The notes below the pieces were generated by a model. It was not told the origin of the DNA, made no database searches, and saw only the letters and a program-made list of their open reading frames with translations. The position numbers were made by a program, and so were the translations under genes. Of a stretch of DNA of 64,000 nt, positions 61,077 to 64,000 are shown one piece after another. Position 1 is the stretch's first letter; every line of letters starts with the position of its first letter. This DNA is from Candidatus Woesearchaeota archaeon (GTDB lineage: Archaea; Nanobdellota; Nanobdellia; Woesearchaeales; DSVV01), in the NCBI GenBank assembly GCA_018661705.1, contig JABJHR010000011.1, positions 124,001-188,000 on the forward strand. Direction: 5' to 3'.

Positions 61077-61889
61077 ATGGAGGAAAAAATGAAACCAAAA
61101 ACAAAAAGACCACATGTTAAAAAACATATTTCATATTTAGCTACTAATCTAGAGCTAAATAAAAATTTTATTACGAAAGAAAGAATAAATTACTGCTTAG
61201 AAAAAGGTGTTTGGAAGAGAAACACATTAGAAAAAAGATTAAGAATTACTACAGAAGAATATTGTCAAGGACACATAATAGAATCATATGGAAGATCTGA
61301 AGAAGGTTATAGTGGAATTTTATTACACCTAGGATTAAAAGAACCAACAAGTAACTTTTCTGTAGCATATTTGCCTTTTGGCCTCCATAGCATCCAAGGA
61401 AAATCAGAAGATGCAATGTTTGTTAAAGAATCAACAAGAATTATAGAAGGAAATAAAGTATACCGTATTGAAGAAGATTCATTTCTTTTTTTTGAAAATC
61501 CTGGATCTTATTCTATTTTTGTACCAATGCCAACAATAATTACGAGGTTTGGTGAACAAGAAAAGATCGAAGGTATTGAATCACAAAAAGAATATTCTCT
61601 GGAAGAAAAAACATTAACTTGCCAATGGGCACTTATGGGATTCCAAAAAAATTCTATAATTCGCCCACATATTCACGAACACAAAGACGAATTTTTTTAT
61701 TTTATGGATCCAGTTGATGTCAATTTAGGGGATGAAAACCCAAGAAAAACTGATTACAAAAAAACAGATGGTTTTGTTGAAGTTCCAAAAGGAACAATTC
61801 ATTCTTTTAGAAATAATTATGGCAATACACTTTTCCATTCTTTAAATTTGCCAGACGTACAAGATGATAGCAGGAGGTTAGAAAAATGA
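61077..61889 (+). CDS. cupin-domain protein
   Basis: IIRPHIHEHKDEFFYFMDPVDVNL...VEVPKGTIHSFRNN. Confidence 0.7.
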   Translation: MEEKMKPKTKRPHVKKHISYLATNLELNKNFITKERINYCLEKGVWKRNTLEKRLRITTEEYCQGHIIESYGRSEEGYSGILLHLGLKEPTSNFSVAYLPFGLHSIQGKSEDAMFVKESTRIIEGNKVYRIEEDSFLFFENPGSYSIFVPMPTIITRFGEQEKIEGIESQKEYSLEEKTLTCQWALMGFQKNSIIRPHIHEHKDEFFYFMDPVDVNLGDENPRKTDYKKTDGFVEVPKGTIHSFRNNYGNTLFHSLNLPDVQDDSRRLEK

Positions 61890-62794
61890 AATTATTAAAT
61901 TATGCACTAAGTACTGCAAAACTAGCAGGAGAAGAAGTTATGAAAATAAGGGGAGGAAAAGATCTAGATTCTAGGTTGAAATCAGATGGAACATTAGTAA
62001 CAAAAGCCGATGAAGCATCTGAAGAGATATTTTTAAATTTAGGAAACGTCACAGGCATCCCTGTTTTAACCGAAGAGATGTCTAAAAATAGATACCAACA
62101 GGAAATTTGTAAATACAATGAAGCCGGATTTGCATGGATAGTTGATCCATTAGATGGAACAAAGGAATATGGGAAAGGCCTTGATGAATTTGCAATAAGT
62201 GTAGCATTGGTAAATAGAGAAAAAGTAATATTAGGAGTTGTATATGCACCAGCAAAAAATTGGATGATGTATGCTGTGGAAAACAAGGGTGCATACAAAT
62301 TAGATCTAAAAACTGAAACTGAAACTGAAACAAGAATAAAAACAACAGATTGTACAAACTTAGAAGACATGACTTTGTTAGTTAGTTCAAGTGAATTAAA
62401 CAAAAAAGCATACCCTGATTATGCAAGAAATCTAAAAAGATTAGGTTATTCTGGAAATGATCCAAGGATTAAAGAAATGGGAAGTACAACATTAAAAACA
62501 GCATTAATTGCAGCAGGAGAAGGAGATTATAACTTTACTTTCACATCCTGGGATCAGAAAAAAAATAAAATGAGAAAAACAAAAGAATGGGATATTGCCG
62601 CAACTTCACTCTTAGTTCAAGAAGCTGGTGGAATGATGACTGATTGTAGAGGACTTCCTTTTGTTTTTGGTAAATTTGACCCTGTAAACCAATATGGAAT
62701 ATTTACCTCAAACTCTCAAAAAAACCACCATAATTTATTGCAAAGGGTTGTTCCAAGTGCAAATTATTTGGAAAGAATTAAAGAAGCAATATAA
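61886..62794 (+). CDS. inositol monophosphatase / 3'(2'),5'-bisphosphate nucleotidase (CysQ-like) family
   Basis: GTLVTKADEASEEIF, TEEMSKNR, IVDPLDGTKEYGKGLDEFAISVALV, EWDIAATSLLVQEAGGMMTDCRG. Confidence 0.9.
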   Translation: MKLLNYALSTAKLAGEEVMKIRGGKDLDSRLKSDGTLVTKADEASEEIFLNLGNVTGIPVLTEEMSKNRYQQEICKYNEAGFAWIVDPLDGTKEYGKGLDEFAISVALVNREKVILGVVYAPAKNWMMYAVENKGAYKLDLKTETETETRIKTTDCTNLEDMTLLVSSSELNKKAYPDYARNLKRLGYSGNDPRIKEMGSTTLKTALIAAGEGDYNFTFTSWDQKKNKMRKTKEWDIAATSLLVQEAGGMMTDCRGLPFVFGKFDPVNQYGIFTSNSQKNHHNLLQRVVPSANYLERIKEAI

Positions 62795-62806
62795 AAAGAG
62801 GAAAAA

Positions 62807-63505
62807 ATGACATTAGAAATTTATCTTGTTAGACACGGTGAAACAGAGTCGAATCTGTTTCATCAAAACAAAATTAGTGGTCAAAGTAATTGGGCAGAGC
62901 TAACTACAAATGGTGTGAATCAAGCAAAAACATTAGGACAAAAGTTCTTAATGGATGATTTATTTTTTGAAGACATATACTGTTCTCCATCCGTAAGAAC
63001 ACAACAAACCACAAGGTACTGTTTGGATGAGATGCATAAAATAGATCAAAGATTAAAATACGACAATAGACTAATGGAACAAGACCAAGGTGATTGGGTT
63101 GGAAAATTAAAATCCAAGATATATTCAAGAGAAGATGTAAAGAAAGGATTAAATCATGACAATTGGAATTTTGTCCCGGGAGACCTAATAAAAGGGGAAA
63201 GCCAAGCAAAAGTTGCAGCAAGAATGTATACCTGGTTAGAAGAGATTATAACAAAACAAAATCACTCAAAAATTCTTGCAGTTTCGCATGGACTAGCAAT
63301 TAGATATTTAATAGCAGAAGTTTTTGATTTAGATAGAAAAACAGCATACAAAATACCAATCGATAATACAAGCATTACAAAAATAACATATAATAATGAG
63401 AAATACATATTAGTAGGAATAAATGATACAAAACACTTAGAAAAATCAAATATAAAAAAAGTAAAAGCAACATTTGATGATTCATCCATTAAATTAAATG
63501 TTTAA
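62807..63505 (+). CDS. histidine phosphatase (phosphoglycerate mutase-like) family protein
   Basis: EIYLVRHGETESNLFHQNKISGQ...IYCSPSVRTQQTTRY...LAVSHGLAIRYL. Confidence 0.92.
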   Translation: MTLEIYLVRHGETESNLFHQNKISGQSNWAELTTNGVNQAKTLGQKFLMDDLFFEDIYCSPSVRTQQTTRYCLDEMHKIDQRLKYDNRLMEQDQGDWVGKLKSKIYSREDVKKGLNHDNWNFVPGDLIKGESQAKVAARMYTWLEEIITKQNHSKILAVSHGLAIRYLIAEVFDLDRKTAYKIPIDNTSITKITYNNEKYILVGINDTKHLEKSNIKKVKATFDDSSIKLNV

Positions 63506-63534
63506 ACTAAAAGGGTAGAATTACTTTATTTTCC

Positions 63535-63825
63535 CTAAAACATATCTAAATCCCTTCTTTAATTTTTCTTTAGGCGGTTAATAAGAAACCAAAGAGTGGA
63601 AAAAATCAATTAAAAGTAAAAAAGTTTCTAAAGCTAAGAAGAAAATAGTTAGGAAACTAAAAGTTGTGAAAAAGGAAGTGTTGAAAGAGAAAAAAACCAC
63701 CCAAATTAAAGTTTTTAAGAAAAAAATAATTAAAAATTCAAAATCAAAGGTAAGCAAATTCACCATTTACTAGAATACATAAAACATGAAGAATCTATGA
63801 CAAATACCTACCATATTGATTAATT
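63535..63825 (+). pseudogene. chimeric gene remnant: nadC promoter/Lys-rich 5' end joined to 3' end of the 60.6 kb Lrp-like gene
   Basis: AAAACATATCTAAATCCCTTCTTTAATTTTTCTTTAGGCGGTTAATAAG vs AAAACATATATAAATCCCTTCTCTAACTTTTACTTAGATGGTTAAG; shared TAAAAGTAAAAAAGTTTCTAAAGCTAAGAAGAAA; then AATTCAAAATCAAAGGTAAGCAAATTCACCATTTACTAGAAT as at ~60945. Confidence 0.8.
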
Positions 63826-64000
63826 GTCGTACAAACCACTACAACATTCACTTATATACTAAAAACGTCTACTAGTGTTTAAGAGGTAATATGCTAATCA
63901 GATTCATTCCGAAAAAAACGTCACAATAACCGAAAAAAACAAGATTAAATCAAAAAAAGTCATCATAATATCATACTCATCAAAAAAGGAAGTGTCTTGC

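Noticed and set aside
61900-62403. 167 aa minus-strand ORF opposite the CysQ-like gene
   Set aside because: Antisense to a strongly supported enzyme gene; no recognisable domain.
63841-64000. Possible new CDS starting at ATGCTAATCAGATTC (~63891) near window end
   Set aside because: Frame closes after about 12 codons (CACAATAA); nothing supportable before the window ends.

Overview
This 64 kb AT-rich window looks like a chromosomal segment of a DPANN-type archaeon (Woesearchaeota/Pacearchaeota-like). Supporting evidence: aEF-1beta, aIF-5A, eL40, archaeal NadM, TrmG10, PhoU/AbrB and NurA-like genes, archaeal TATA/leaderless promoters and GGTG Shine-Dalgarno sites. Coding is dense. It covers informational genes (Trm1 C-terminus, EF-1beta, IF-5A, L40e), nucleotide and NAD metabolism (PurB/PurA, NadC, NadM), RtcA, membrane proteins, a K+ channel cluster, and a ~16.7 kb block (6.3-22.9 kb) of very large, repetitive, Cys-rich and acidic surface proteins. 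No tRNA, rRNA, CRISPR array or intact transposase was recognised. The main items for a second look are: (1) a three-copy candidate structured ncRNA family at ~1.3, 23.7 and 39.4 kb; (2) a single-ORF PurB-PurA-HAD fusion; (3) three tandem paralogs of an unrecognised repeat-domain family with near-identical leaderless promoters (42.7-47.4 kb); (4) a chimeric pseudogene at 63.5-63.8 kb joining the nadC 5' region to the 3' end of the Lrp-like regulator gene; (5) a 7TM-DUF835-RCK protein next to an RCK K+ channel; (6) dispersed inverted heptad repeats (GTNNTRA)n in intergenic gaps; (7) an isolated PEP-synthase N-terminal domain with a long acidic tail; (8) an LspA homolog in an archaeon.
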